A DNA stretch of 64,000 bases, taken from assembly GCF_024508335.1 (NCBI RefSeq), contig NZ_CP101988.1:186001-250000 (forward strand). Direction: 5' to 3'. The position numbers and the translations under genes were made by a program. This document shows positions 50,538-60,572 of the stretch, piece after piece (positions within the stretch are counted from its first letter, which is position 1; every line of letters begins with the position of its first letter). The notes under the pieces are model-generated. The model saw only the letters and a program-made list of their open reading frames with translations. It searched no databases and was not told the DNA's origin. This DNA is from Cellulomonas chengniuliangii (lineage in GTDB: Bacteria > Actinomycetota > Actinomycetes > Actinomycetales > Cellulomonadaceae).

Positions 50538-52025
50538 TCAGCGGTTGCCCGAGTGCCGGTCCAGGAACGCGTAGACCTCCGCGTCGTCCACCCCGGGGAA
50601 CGTGCCCTGCGGCAGCGGGCTGAGCACCTGGGCGTGCATGCGCGCGCTGGGCCACGACTGGTCGGCCCACCGAGTGGCGAGCTCCGGGTCGGGGCGGCGG
50701 CAGCACGAGGCGTCGGGGCAGCGGGACGTGGTGCGCAGCGTGGTGTCCCGGCCGCGGAACCACTTGGCGTGCGCGAACGGGACGCCGACGGTGATGGAGA
50801 ACTCGCCCGAGTCGGCGGTGCCCGTCTGAGCGGTGCACCAGAACGTGCCCGCGGGGGTGTCGGTGTACTGGTGGTACTCGGTGGTGCGGTCGCGGCTGGT
50901 CAGCGCCGCGCGGGCGGCCCACTGCCGGCACACGTGCTGGCCCTCGATCGCCCCTGTGGGGTCGGTGGCGAAGCCCACCCCGTCGTTCTCGTAGCCGCGG
51001 GTCAGCGCCCCCGCGTCGTCCACCCGCAGGAAGTGCACGGGCAGGCCGAGGCCGCTGGTGGCGAGGTTGGTGAACCGGTGCGCGGCGGCCTCGTGGGTCA
51101 CGCCGAACGCGTCGCGGAAGTCCTCGATGGCCAGGTCCTTCGCCCGCTTGGCGGCGTTCAGGTGCTCGAGCGCCGCGGTGCGGGGCATGAGGCAGGCAGC
51201 GGCGAAGTACGTGATCTCGAGCCGCTGCCGCAGGAAGTCCGCGTACGACGCGGGGCGCGTGTGGCCGAGCACCCGGTGCGCTATCGCCTGCAGGGCGAGC
51301 GATCGCAGGCCGTGGCCGCCGGGGATCGACGCGGGCGGCAGGTAGATGCGGCCCGATGCCAGGTCGGTGACGGTGCGGGTCGAGTGCGGCAGGTCCGTGA
51401 CGTGCAGGATCTCGAAGCCGAGCTGCTCGGCCATCCGCGCGACGGCGCGGTGGGTCAGGGCGCCCACGGTGTACCCGGCGGCGCGTGCCATCTGCTCGCC
51501 CACGGCGTCGATCTCCGGCAGGCAGTTGTCCTGCTCCTGCATCCACAGGCGCAGCTCGGTGTTCGCGCGGCGGGCCTCCTCGGGGGTGGCGATCGACTCG
51601 TTGACGCGGCGTGCGAGCTCGTCGTGCAGGCCGACCAGCGCCTCGAGGGCCTCGGTGGGCACCGAGCGGCCGGGGCGGACGGTGGGCAGCCCGAGGCCGC
51701 TGTACAGCGACGTGCGCTGCGCCCGGTCCAGGGCGATCTCCAGGGCCGCGCGCCGGTTGGGCGGCTCGGCGGCGAGCAGGTCGGCCAGATCGACGTCGAG
51801 GGCGGCGGCGATCTCCTGGAGCAGGGACAGCCGGGGCTCGCGGTGGCCGTTCTCGATCAGCGAGAGCTGGCTGGCGGCCGATCCGGTGGCCTGCGCGAGC
51901 TGGTCCAGGGTCAGGGACCGCTGGGCGCGGAAGTGGCGGATCCGCCGGCCCAGCGTGAGCAGGTCCCCGGTGCGGGGCTTGCCCGGGGGCTCGGCACGCG
52001 GTGAGACCGGGGGTCGAGGGCTCAT
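50538..52025 (-). CDS. RamB/ScfR-type XRE-ImmA-family transcriptional regulator
   Basis: A 495-residue regulator. An XRE HTH (about 25-85: TLDQLAQATGSAASQLSLIENGHREPRLSLLQEIAAALDVDLADLL) is followed by an ImmA/IrrE-like domain with a degenerate metalloprotease motif (ALQAIAHRVLGHT, lacking the usual HEXXH Glu) and a C-terminal short-chain acyl-CoA regulator domain (about 320-495) rich in Cys (CPDASCCRR). Relatives include RamB (acetate and glyoxylate metabolism) and PrpR/ScfR, which sense acyl-CoAs. The divergent neighbour pckG suggests control of gluconeogenesis. ATG at 52025 follows AAGAG. Confidence 0.9.
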   Translation of the reverse strand: MSPRPPVSPRAEPPGKPRTGDLLTLGRRIRHFRAQRSLTLDQLAQATGSAASQLSLIENGHREPRLSLLQEIAAALDVDLADLLAAEPPNRRAALEIALDRAQRTSLYSGLGLPTVRPGRSVPTEALEALVGLHDELARRVNESIATPEEARRANTELRLWMQEQDNCLPEIDAVGEQMARAAGYTVGALTHRAVARMAEQLGFEILHVTDLPHSTRTVTDLASGRIYLPPASIPGGHGLRSLALQAIAHRVLGHTRPASYADFLRQRLEITYFAAACLMPRTAALEHLNAAKRAKDLAIEDFRDAFGVTHEAAAHRFTNLATSGLGLPVHFLRVDDAGALTRGYENDGVGFATDPTGAIEGQHVCRQWAARAALTSRDRTTEYHQYTDTPAGTFWCTAQTGTADSGEFSITVGVPFAHAKWFRGRDTTLRTTSRCPDASCCRRPDPELATRWADQSWPSARMHAQVLSPLPQGTFPGVDDAEVYAFLDRHSGNR

Positions 52026-52155
52026 CTCTTGACAGTAGCGAAAGATCGCCGGTTCTTGACCCCTTCGCCCGGTTGAAGACCGTCCGTACATCACTCAGGG
52101 TGGGAATTGCGAGGCCTACGGCCCCGCCCTCGACCGCCAAGGAGGCCGATCTCCC

Positions 52156-54087
52156 ATGACCCTCACCGACCCCGCCCTCGCCAGCGCCAGCCGCGTCCGG
52201 CTCAGCGCCGCGACGTCCGCGGTCCCGTCCGGCGCCCTGCCGGCCACGACGCTGCGGATCGAGGCCGGCGCGCCGACAAGGCACGGCGCCCTGCTCGCCT
52301 GGGTGGCGCGCGTCGCCGCGTTGACCGAGCCGGACGCCGTCGTGTGGGTGGACGGATCCGCCGAGCAGCAGCAGGGCCTGATCGACCAGATGGTCGATGG
52401 CGGCACGCTCATCCCGCTGAACCCCGAGCTGCGGCCCGGGAGCTACCTCGCGCGATCCGACCCGAGCGACGTCGCCCGCGTCGAGGACCGGACCTTCATC
52501 TGCTCCGCCGACTCCGCCGACGCCGGCCCCACCAACAACTGGCGCGACCCGCGGGCGATGCGCGCCGAGCTGTCCGGGGTGTTCGCCGGCGCGATGCGCG
52601 GTCGAGTCATGTACGTCGTGCCGTTCTCGATGGGCGCCATCGGCGGCCCCATCTCGCAGATCGGCGTCGAGCTCACCGACTCCCCGTATGTCGTGGCGAG
52701 CATGGCCGTGATGACGCGGGTGGGCTCGGCCGTGCTCGACGAGCTCGGCGAGGACGGCGACTTCGTTCCGGCTGTGCACTCGGTCGGCGCGCCGCTGGTC
52801 GACCGCGACGGGGAGCCCGTCGCCGACGTGCCGTGGCCGTGCAACGCCACCAAGTACATCGTCCAGTTCCCGGAGACCCGCGAGATCTGGTCCTACGGGT
52901 CCGGGTACGGCGGCAACGCGCTGCTCGGCAAGAAGTGCTTCGCGCTGCGGATCGCCTCGGTGATGGCGCGCGACGAGGGTTGGCTCGCCGAGCACATGCT
53001 GGTGCTGCGTGTCACCGACCCGTCGGACCGGGTGTTCCACGTCGCGGCGGCCTTCCCGTCCGCCTGCGGCAAGACGAACCTCGCGATGCTGCGGCCCACG
53101 ATCCCGGGCTGGGCCGTCGAGACCATCGGCGACGACATCGCGTGGATGCGGCCCGGCGGCCCGGGGACCGACGGCCGGCTGCGGGCGATCAACCCCGAGG
53201 CGGGCTTCTTCGGCGTCGCGCCCGGCACCGGGCCGGCGACGAACCCCACCGCGATCGAGATGCTGCGCTCCGACGTGATCTTCACCAACGTCGCGCTGAC
53301 CGACGACGGCGACGTGTGGTGGGAGGGCCTCACCGAGGAGCCGCCCGCGCACCTGGTCGACTGGCGCGGGCAGGACTGGACGCCCGACGCCGGCACGCCC
53401 GCAGCGCACCCGAACTCGCGCTTCACGGTCGCGGCAGACCGGTGCCCGTCGATCGCCGACGACTGGGACTCGCCCGACGGCGTCGCCATCGACGCGATCC
53501 TGTTCGGCGGCCGCCGTGCCACCAACGTGCCCCTGGTGACCCAGGCGCGGGACTGGACCCACGGGGTGTTCATGGGCGCGACCATCTCCTCGGAGAAGAC
53601 GGCCGCCGCCGAGGGGACGGTGGGCGAGCTGCGCCGCGACCCGTTCGCGATGCTGCCGTTCTGCGGCTACACGATGTCCGACCACTGGGGCCACTGGCTC
53701 GACCTGGGCGGGCGGCTCAGTGACGCGGGGGTCGAGCTGCCCGCGATCTTCCAGGTCAACTGGTTCCGCAAGGGCGAGGACGGTCGGTTCTTGTGGCCCG
53801 GCTTCGGGGAGAACTCCCGGGTGCTCGCGTGGGTGCTGGAGCGCGTCGCGGGGGAGGCCCAGGCCGTCGAGTCCCCGATCGGGCTGCTGCCCGCGCCCGG
53901 CGCCCTCGACGTGCACGGCCTCGACCTGCCCGCGGCTGACGTCGCCGCGCTGTTTGACGTCGACGCGGGCTCGTGGCTCGAGGAGTGCGACCTCACCGAG
54001 GAGTTCTTCGCGCGGTTCGGCGAGCGGCTGCCGGACGCGATGACCACCGAGCTCGATGCCCTGCGTGCGCGGCTCGGCGCCGTCTAG
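52156..54087 (+). CDS. pckG: Phosphoenolpyruvate carboxykinase (GTP)
   Basis: A 643-residue GTP-dependent enzyme converting oxaloacetate to PEP in gluconeogenesis. The kinase-1a P-loop FPSACGKTN (about F300), the active-site R-x-Y-V-V-P region (MYVVPFSMG), [11 protein letters not shown] and [23 protein letters not shown] are all conserved. GGAGG precedes the ATG. The divergent RamB-like regulator, with 130 bp of shared promoter, suggests acyl-CoA-responsive control. Confidence 0.98.
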   Translation: MTLTDPALASASRVRLSAATSAVPSGALPATTLRIEAGAPTRHGALLAWVARVAALTEPDAVVWVDGSAEQQQGLIDQMVDGGTLIPLNPELRPGSYLARSDPSDVARVEDRTFICSADSADAGPTNNWRDPRAMRAELSGVFAGAMRGRVMYVVPFSMGAIGGPISQIGVELTDSPYVVASMAVMTRVGSAVLDELGEDGDFVPAVHSVGAPLVDRDGEPVADVPWPCNATKYIVQFPETREIWSYGSGYGGNALLGKKCFALRIASVMARDEGWLAEHMLVLRVTDPSDRVFHVAAAFPSACGKTNLAMLRPTIPGWAVETIGDDIAWMRPGGPGTDGRLRAINPEAGFFGVAPGTGPATNPTAIEMLRSDVIFTNVALTDDGDVWWEGLTEEPPAHLVDWRGQDWTPDAGTPAAHPNSRFTVAADRCPSIADDWDSPDGVAIDAILFGGRRATNVPLVTQARDWTHGVFMGATISSEKTAAAEGTVGELRRDPFAMLPFCGYTMSDHWGHWLDLGGRLSDAGVELPAIFQVNWFRKGEDGRFLWPGFGENSRVLAWVLERVAGEAQAVESPIGLLPAPGALDVHGLDLPAADVAALFDVDAGSWLEECDLTEEFFARFGERLPDAMTTELDALRARLGAV

Positions 54088-54167
54088 CACCAGGCATCGG
54101 GGCGGGGGGAGGTGGGCGGCGGCCCGGGGGAGCCGTCGCCCGCCTCGCGCCCGCTACCGTCGGACGC

Positions 54168-54818
54168 ATGAGCACCCCCGCGCCGACCGCTGAGCCGGAT
54201 CGTCCCGCCACCGCGCCCGACGGCCGCGACCTCGCCGGGCCGGTCGTGGAGTTGCGCCTGCTGTCCGCCGACGACGCCCCGGCCCTGTTCCGCGCGCTCG
54301 ACGACGCACGGGTGTGGGCGTCCGGGTACAGCGGCGGCCCTGGGAACCGCCCGCCCAACATCGGCGGCGCCGAGCGGTGGATCTCCCGCATGCTGACCGT
54401 CCCCGGCCTCACGCCGTACGGGGTGCGCACGGTCGAGGCCTCCGAGCTGGGCCCGGCGGGGACGCTGGTCGGCACCAGCGCCCTGGGCGACGTCGACCTG
54501 CCCAACCGGCGCCTGCACCTGGGATGGACGGCGTACACGCCGGACGCGTGGTCGGGCCTGGTCAACCCCGCGTCCAAGCTGCTGCTGCTTCGGCACGCGT
54601 TCGTGGACTGCGGCATGCACCGGGTGAAGCTGCAGACGGACGCGATCAACCTGCGCTCGCAGGCGGCGATCGCGCGTCTGGGGGCGGTGCGCGAGGGCGT
54701 GCTGCGCCAGCACGTGCGTCGCGCCGACGGCACCTGGCGCGACACCGTCGTGTACTCGATCCTGGCGGACGAGTGGCCACGCGTGGAGGCGCGGCTGGAA
54801 GCACGCATCGCCGACTGA
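54168..54818 (+). CDS. GNAT-family N-acetyltransferase (RimJ/RimL-like)
   Basis: A 216-residue acetyltransferase. [18 protein letters not shown] opens the fold; [64 protein letters not shown] carries the RimJ/RimL-type arrangement and a weak acetyl-CoA loop. Substrate unknown. The ATG at 54168 is in the correct frame and starts a disordered Pro/Ala-rich segment of about 25 residues. It lies 68 bp before purD. Confidence 0.85.
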   Translation: MSTPAPTAEPDRPATAPDGRDLAGPVVELRLLSADDAPALFRALDDARVWASGYSGGPGNRPPNIGGAERWISRMLTVPGLTPYGVRTVEASELGPAGTLVGTSALGDVDLPNRRLHLGWTAYTPDAWSGLVNPASKLLLLRHAFVDCGMHRVKLQTDAINLRSQAAIARLGAVREGVLRQHVRRADGTWRDTVVYSILADEWPRVEARLEARIAD

Positions 54819-54885
54819 CGGTCCACGCCAGCGGGCCGCGGACACCACCTCCGCCGCTGGCGCCTGCCGGTTAGGCTCCAGGACC

Positions 54886-56181
54886 GTGAAGATCCTCGTC
54901 ATCGGCACCGGTGCCCGTGAGCACGCCCTCGTCCGCGCCCTGGCCGCAGACCCGCAGGTCACCGACCTGCACGCGGCTCCCGGCAACCCCGGCATCGGGG
55001 CCCTCGCGCAGCTGCACGCCGTGGACCCGGTGGACGGCGACGCCGTCGCGGCCCTCGCGACCAGCCTGGCCGCCGACCTGGTGGTCGTGGGTCCCGAGGC
55101 CCCACTGGTCGCCGGCGTGGCGGACGCGGTGCGCGCCGCGGGAATCCCCGTCTTCGGACCGAGCGCGGCGGCGGCCCGTCTCGAGGGGTCCAAGGCCTTC
55201 GCCAAGGAGGTCATGGCCGCCGCGGGGGTGCCCACCGCGGAGCCCCGCGTGGTCACGAACGCCGACGAGGCGGCCGCCGGGCTCGACGCCTTCGGCGCCC
55301 CGTACGTGGTCAAGGACGACGGGCTGGCCGCCGGCAAGGGCGTCGTGGTGACGTCCGACCGGGACGAGGCGCTGGCCCACGCGCTCGCGTGCCTGGACAA
55401 GCCCGACGGCCGGGTCGTCATCGAGGACTACCTGGACGGCCCCGAGGTCTCGCTGTTCGTGCTCTCCGACGGCTCGACCGTGGTTCCGCTGGTGCCCGCG
55501 CAGGACTTCAAGCGCGCGCTCGACGGCGACGAGGGCCCCAACACCGGCGGCATGGGGGCGTACTCGCCGCTGCCGTGGGCGCCCGAGGGGCTCGTCGAGG
55601 AGGTCGTGGCGACGGTCGCGCAGCCCACCATCGACGAGATGCGCCGCCGTGGGACCCCGTTCGTGGGCGTGCTGTACGTGGGCCTCGCGCTGACCTCGCG
55701 TGGCACCCGGGTGGTCGAGTTCAACGCCCGGTTCGGGGACCCCGAGACGCAGGTCGTGCTCGCGCGGCTCGCGACACCGCTCGCCGGGGTGCTCATGGCA
55801 GCCGCCACCGGCGCCCTCGACACCCTGCCACCGCTGCAGTGGCGCGACGAGGCGGCCGTGACCGTCGTGGTGGCCTCGCACGGCTACCCGGGGACGGTCA
55901 GGGCGGGCGACCCGATCAGCGGGGTCCAGGACGCCGAGGCGATCGACGGAGTCCACGTGCTGCACGCGGGCACCGCGCTCCGCCAGGCTCCCGCGGGGGA
56001 CGACGACGCGGCCCTGCGCGAGGCGCAGCTCGTCGCGGCCGGGGGCAGGGTGCTCACCGTGGTGGGCGTCGGCGCCGACCTGGCCGCGGCTCGGGAGGCC
56101 GCGTACGCCGGCGTCGAGCAGATCGACCTGCCGGGGTCCCATCACCGCACCGACATCGCACGGGCCGCCGCGGGGCAGTGA
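54886..56181 (+). CDS. purD: Phosphoribosylamine-glycine ligase (GAR synthetase)
   Basis: A 431-residue ATP-grasp enzyme that makes GAR from phosphoribosylamine, Gly and ATP in purine synthesis. [14 protein letters not shown], the ATP-grasp core ([29 protein letters not shown]) and [15 protein letters not shown] are conserved. GTG start at 54886. It is followed by purC, so the two probably form a pur operon. Confidence 0.97.
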   Translation: MKILVIGTGAREHALVRALAADPQVTDLHAAPGNPGIGALAQLHAVDPVDGDAVAALATSLAADLVVVGPEAPLVAGVADAVRAAGIPVFGPSAAAARLEGSKAFAKEVMAAAGVPTAEPRVVTNADEAAAGLDAFGAPYVVKDDGLAAGKGVVVTSDRDEALAHALACLDKPDGRVVIEDYLDGPEVSLFVLSDGSTVVPLVPAQDFKRALDGDEGPNTGGMGAYSPLPWAPEGLVEEVVATVAQPTIDEMRRRGTPFVGVLYVGLALTSRGTRVVEFNARFGDPETQVVLARLATPLAGVLMAAATGALDTLPPLQWRDEAAVTVVVASHGYPGTVRAGDPISGVQDAEAIDGVHVLHAGTALRQAPAGDDDAALREAQLVAAGGRVLTVVGVGADLAAAREAAYAGVEQIDLPGSHHRTDIARAAAGQ

Positions 56182-56292
56182 CGGCCGGACGCAGGGCGTG
56201 GTGACCGCCACACGAGACACCGGCCGGGCTCGGACACACGTTGCCGCGGACAAGCGGCCCGCGACGTGGTCCTCGCGCGGCACACTTGCCCT

Positions 56293-57228
56293 GTGACCCT
56301 CGCGCCTGACGCAGTGCCCGCTCAGCCGTTCGACCTGCCCGGGTGGGCCCACACCTACTCCGGCAAGGTGCGCGACCTGTACGCGCCCGACGACTCCGAG
56401 GCCGGGCGCGCGCTCGTCGCCGAGCACGGGGACGTGGTGCTGGTCGTGGCGAGCGACCGGGTCAGCGCCTTCGACCACGTGCTGAGCCCTGGCATCCCCG
56501 ACAAGGGCGTGGTGCTCACCCAGCTCAGCCTGTGGTGGTTCGAGCAGCTCGCCGACCTCGTGCCCAACCACGTCGTCTCGACCGACGTGCCCGCCGCCGT
56601 GGCCGGGCGCGCGATGATCTGCCGCCGCCTGGAGATGTTCCCGGTGGAGTGCGTGGCGCGGGGCTACCTCACCGGGTCCGGGCTCGCGGAGTACCGGGTG
56701 GACGGCCGCGTGACCGGCATCGCGTTGCCGGAAGGGCTGGTGGACGGCTCACGGCTGCCCGAGCCGATCTTCACCCCCGCCACCAAGGCCGAGCTGGGCG
56801 AGCACGATGAGAACGTGCCGTTCGAGGCGGTGGCCGAGCAGATCGGGGCGGACGCCGCGGAGGTGCTGCGCGACCTGACGCTCGCGGTGTACGCGCGGGC
56901 CGAGGGGACCGCGCGGGAGCGCGGCGTGATCCTGGCGGACACCAAGCTCGAGTTCGGCGTGGACCCGGTGACGGGTGCGGTGACCCTCGGCGACGAGGTG
57001 CTGACCCCCGACTCGTCGCGGTTCTGGGCTGCTGACGGCTGGCGGCCCGGCACGTCGCAGCCGAGCTTCGACAAGCAGTTCGTGCGCGACTGGCTGGTCT
57101 CGGAGGCCTCCGGATGGGATCGCGCCGGGGACGCCCCGCCGCCGGCGCTGCCCGCCGACGTGGTCGAGCGGACCCGAGCCCGGTACCTGGAGGCCTACGA
57201 GCGGCTCACAGGGCGACCGCTGTTCTGA
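56293..57228 (+). CDS. purC: SAICAR synthetase
   Basis: A 311-residue enzyme converting CAIR, Asp and ATP to SAICAR in purine synthesis. Conserved segments include YSGKVRDLYA (ATP-binding), VASDRVSAFDHVL, VECVARGYLTGSG and LADTKLEFGVD. The GTG at 56293 is preferred over one at 56266. It follows purD by 111 bp. Confidence 0.97.
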   Translation: MTLAPDAVPAQPFDLPGWAHTYSGKVRDLYAPDDSEAGRALVAEHGDVVLVVASDRVSAFDHVLSPGIPDKGVVLTQLSLWWFEQLADLVPNHVVSTDVPAAVAGRAMICRRLEMFPVECVARGYLTGSGLAEYRVDGRVTGIALPEGLVDGSRLPEPIFTPATKAELGEHDENVPFEAVAEQIGADAAEVLRDLTLAVYARAEGTARERGVILADTKLEFGVDPVTGAVTLGDEVLTPDSSRFWAADGWRPGTSQPSFDKQFVRDWLVSEASGWDRAGDAPPPALPADVVERTRARYLEAYERLTGRPLF

Positions 57229-57298
57229 GCCGACGGTCGCCGAAACCGTGCGAGATGTGACGTAGCGCACGACCTTGGTCCTAGGGCACACTCGTTCC

Positions 57299-57317
57299 TG
57301 AGGTTAGCCTTACCTCA
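57299..57317. promoter_or_regulatory. IdeR/DtxR-type iron box
   Basis: TGAGGTTAGCCTTACCTCA closely matches the IdeR/DtxR consensus TTAGGTTAGGCTAACCTAA (about 15 of 19 positions, with the central GTTAGCCTTAC intact). It lies 79 bp before the start of the siderophore-binding-protein gene, within the likely promoter. This predicts repression by the iron-loaded regulator and derepression under iron limitation. Confidence 0.88.
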
Positions 57318-57395
57318 TCGAAGCCGAACGCGGCTCTGCTCTGCCCCAGTGCGGCACGAGACGCGCGGCAACCCCAAAACGGATGGAGCCCACCC

Positions 57396-58427
57396 GTGCA
57401 CGCACGCACGCGCAAGAGCCTGGCCGTCGCGGCCGGGACCGCAGCCCTCGCCCTCGGCCTCACCGCATGCGCGGGGGACGACGCGACGGCCGGGGCGACG
57501 GACGCCGGCGACGCCGCGAACGAGAGCATCACGATCACGTCCGCGTACGGCGACGCCGTGATCGAGGGCACCCCCGAGCGGGTCGTGGCCCTCGGCTGGG
57601 GCGCCGCTGACGTGGTGCTCTCCCTGGGTGTCGTGCCCGTGGGCGTCGAGGCCGACGCATGGGGCGGCGACGCGGAGGGCTACCAGCCCTGGTTCCGGGA
57701 GGCGGTCGAGGCCCAGGGCGCCGACCTGCCCGTCACCATCGACATGTACCCCGAGCTGGACGTCGAGAAGATCGTCTCGCTCGAGCCGGACGTCATCATC
57801 GCCCCGCAGTCGGGACTCACGCAGGACGCCTTCGACCAGCTCTCCGAGTTCGTGCCCGTCGTCGCGCACCCGGGTAGCGCGTGGGGCACCTCGGTCGAGG
57901 ACCAGGTGAAGATCACGGCCGAGGCGCTCGGCAAGGAGGACAAGGTGCAGGGCGTCCTCGACGGGATGGCCGACGCCACCGAGTCCGCGGCCGGGGAGAA
58001 CCCCGAGTTCGAGGGCGTCTCGTTCGCCTACGTCTACGGCGGCACGCAGGCCGGCTCGCTCGACGTCTACCTGCCCGGTGACACCCGGGTCGAGCTCCTC
58101 ACCAAGCTCGGCCTCGAGCTCGCGCCCTCCGCGGCGAACCTGACCTCGCCGACCGGCGCGTTCACCGCGAGCCTCGGCCTCGAGAACGCCGACCAGCTCA
58201 ACGACGCCGACGTGCTGTTCACCTGGTTCAACGACGAGGCCGAGCAGGCGACCACCGAGGCCCAGCCCTTGTGGTCCCAGATCGCCGCCGTGAAGCGCGG
58301 CTCCTACGTGGCGATGCTCGACCGCCAGCTCGGCATGGCCACCTCGGTGGCCTCGCCCCTGAGCATCCCGTGGGCGCTGGACCGCTACGTCCCGCTGATC
58401 TCGGACGCCGTGACGCACCTGTCCTGA
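57396..58427 (+). CDS. Iron-siderophore ABC transporter, substrate-binding lipoprotein
   Basis: A 343-residue lipoprotein of the FecB/FepB (type III periplasmic-binding) class. The signal peptide carries the lipobox LTAC (Cys about 25), followed by a linker rich in Asp/Ala. The two-lobe domain shows the expected ERVVALGWGAADVVLSLGVVPVG and FVPVVAHPG segments. It captures ferric siderophores at the membrane surface for the FecCD permeases downstream. The GTG follows GGA-GGAG-like TGGAG. Iron-box control is predicted. Confidence 0.95.
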   Translation: MHARTRKSLAVAAGTAALALGLTACAGDDATAGATDAGDAANESITITSAYGDAVIEGTPERVVALGWGAADVVLSLGVVPVGVEADAWGGDAEGYQPWFREAVEAQGADLPVTIDMYPELDVEKIVSLEPDVIIAPQSGLTQDAFDQLSEFVPVVAHPGSAWGTSVEDQVKITAEALGKEDKVQGVLDGMADATESAAGENPEFEGVSFAYVYGGTQAGSLDVYLPGDTRVELLTKLGLELAPSAANLTSPTGAFTASLGLENADQLNDADVLFTWFNDEAEQATTEAQPLWSQIAAVKRGSYVAMLDRQLGMATSVASPLSIPWALDRYVPLISDAVTHLS

Positions 58428-58455
58428 CCGTCGCACCCACCCGAGGGATCCCCGC

Positions 58456-59505
58456 ATGACCGTCGTGGACCGCACGGCAGCGCGAGCCCCGCACGTCACC
58501 GACGTGCGGGGCTCCCGCACGCGCTCGTGGCGGCTCGGCGCCGGGCTCGTGGGCGCCGTCGCGCTGCTGGTGGTCGTCGCCGGGCTGAGCATCGCGGTGG
58601 GCTCCAAGTCGGTCCCGCTCGGCGAGGTGTGGCACGCGCTGCGGTTCCCCGACGACTCCTACGTCTCGGCCGTGGTCGACTCCCGCATCCCGCGCACGCT
58701 GCTCGGGCTGCTGGTGGGTGCCGCGCTCGCCGTGGCGGGCGCCGTGATCCAGGGCATCACCCGCAACCCGTTGGGCGACCCCGGCCTGCTGGGCGTCAAC
58801 TCCGGCGCGGCGGCCTCCGTGGTCATCGTCACGGCGCTCGCCGGAGTCGGCGCGGGGCGCACGGTCTGGGCGGCAATCCCCGGCGCCGTGCTGGCGGCCG
58901 TGGCGGTCTACGCGATCGGCGCCAGCGGACGCGGCCCCACCGCCGTGCGGCTCATCCTGGCGGGCGCCGCCGTGACGGCGGTGCTGGTCGCGCTCGTCGA
59001 GGCGATCTCGCTGGCCAACCCCGAGGTCTTCGACTCCTACCGGTACTGGGTGGTCGGCTCCCTCGCGGGCCGTCCGCTGTCGGCCGTGGACGAGGTGCTG
59101 CCCGTCATCGCGGTCGCGCTCGTCATCGCGCTGCTGCTCTCCCGGGCGCTGAACGCGCTGGCGCTGGGCGACGAGGCGGCCACGTCGCTGGGACTGCGCG
59201 CCGGGCACACCCGGCTGCTCGGCGGCGCCGTGGCGACGGTCCTGACGGCGGCGTCCGTCGCGGCGGTCGGGCCCATCGCGTTCGTGGGGCTGGCGGTGCC
59301 GCACGTGGTCCGGGGCTTCACCGGCTCGGACCACCGGTGGCTGCTGCCGTTCTGCGTCGCGCTCGGGCCGGTGCTGCTGCTCGGCGCGGACATCCTGGGC
59401 CGGTTGATCGCGCGGCCCGGCGAGATCATGGTCGGCGCGGTGACCGCGTTCCTCGGCGCGCCGTTCCTCATCGCGGCCGTCCGCCGACGGGGGGCCGCGC
59501 TGTGA
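58456..59505 (+). CDS. Iron-siderophore ABC transporter permease (FecCD family)
   Basis: A 349-residue membrane protein with about ten helices and the FecCD signature AVAGAVIQGITRNPLGDPGLLGVNSGAA. It forms half of the permease heterodimer with the next gene; the TGA of this gene overlaps that gene's GTG. Sits 28 bp after the binding-protein gene in the same operon. Confidence 0.95.
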   Translation: MTVVDRTAARAPHVTDVRGSRTRSWRLGAGLVGAVALLVVVAGLSIAVGSKSVPLGEVWHALRFPDDSYVSAVVDSRIPRTLLGLLVGAALAVAGAVIQGITRNPLGDPGLLGVNSGAAASVVIVTALAGVGAGRTVWAAIPGAVLAAVAVYAIGASGRGPTAVRLILAGAAVTAVLVALVEAISLANPEVFDSYRYWVVGSLAGRPLSAVDEVLPVIAVALVIALLLSRALNALALGDEAATSLGLRAGHTRLLGGAVATVLTAASVAAVGPIAFVGLAVPHVVRGFTGSDHRWLLPFCVALGPVLLLGADILGRLIARPGEIMVGAVTAFLGAPFLIAAVRRRGAAL

Positions 59506-60572
59506 CCGCCACGCTGACCCGCCCGGCGGCGCCCTCGGGTGACCACGTCCCCGTGCTGCGCCTGGGCGCCCTGGGCGCGCTGCACTGGCGTCGCCGGGCG
59601 GTGCTGGTCTGCCTCGCGATGCTGGCGGTGGGGCTGATCGCCTCGCTGCTCACCGTGACCGTCGGCGAGCTCGGCATCCCGCTGCGCGAGCTGCCGGACG
59701 TGCTGGCCGGGAACGGCAGCCGCGCCCAGGAGTGGGTGCTGCGCGCCAACCGGCTGCCGCGGTTGCTCGTCGGCGCCCTGGCCGGGGCCGCGTTCGGCGT
59801 CGCCGGGGCGATCTTCCAGAGCGTGACCCGCAACCCGCTGGGCAGCCCGGACGTGATCGGCCTGGGCGCCGGCGCCGCGGCGGGGGCTGCCGCGGCCGCG
59901 CTGGTGTGGCCCGGCATCGTGCCGGTCGCGGTGGGCGCGCTGATCGGAGCGGGGGTCGCGATCGGCGCCGTCTACGTGGGGTCCGGGCGCGGGTTCGCGG
60001 CGCCGTACCGGATGGTGGTGACCGGCATCGCCGTCGGGGCCATGGCCCTCGCGTTCGTGCAGCTGGCGTTGGCCCGGGCCACCCACGAGGACGCGTTCGC
60101 CATGTCCGCGTGGCTCAACGGCTCGCTGGCCTCGCGCCGGTGGAGCGACGTGACCCTCATCGCCGCGGCCCTGGTCGTGCTGATCCCGATGGCGCTGCTG
60201 CTCACCCGGCGGCTCCAGCTCGTGGAGATGGGCGACGACGCCGCCACCGGGCTCGGCGTGGACCCCACCCGGACCCGCAACCTCGCGGTCGGGGTCGCCG
60301 TGCTGCTGACCGCGGCCGCCGTCACGGTGAGCGGGCCGGTGGCGTTCGTCGCGCTCACCTCGCCGCAGATCGCCCGCCGCCTGACCCGCTCGACCGGCCC
60401 CGGCATGGTGGCCGCGGCATGCACCGGCGCCACCGTCCTGGTGGTCGCCGACCTGATCGCCCAGCGGCTGCCGTTCGGCGTGCAGTACCCCGTCGGGGTG
60501 GTGACCGCCGCGCTCGGCGGCGTCTACCTGGCCATCCTGTTGATCCGCGAGTGGAGAAGGGGTGCGGTGTGA
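59502..60572 (+). CDS. Iron-siderophore ABC transporter permease (FecCD family)
   Basis: A 356-residue membrane protein, paralogous to the preceding permease. The signature GVAGAIFQSVTRNPLGSPDVIGLGAGAAAG is present. The GTG at 59502 overlaps the previous TGA (GTGA), so the two are translationally coupled, and its own TGA overlaps the ATPase start. About nine or ten helices. Confidence 0.95.
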   Translation: MTATLTRPAAPSGDHVPVLRLGALGALHWRRRAVLVCLAMLAVGLIASLLTVTVGELGIPLRELPDVLAGNGSRAQEWVLRANRLPRLLVGALAGAAFGVAGAIFQSVTRNPLGSPDVIGLGAGAAAGAAAAALVWPGIVPVAVGALIGAGVAIGAVYVGSGRGFAAPYRMVVTGIAVGAMALAFVQLALARATHEDAFAMSAWLNGSLASRRWSDVTLIAAALVVLIPMALLLTRRLQLVEMGDDAATGLGVDPTRTRNLAVGVAVLLTAAAVTVSGPVAFVALTSPQIARRLTRSTGPGMVAAACTGATVLVVADLIAQRLPFGVQYPVGVVTAALGGVYLAILLIREWRRGAV

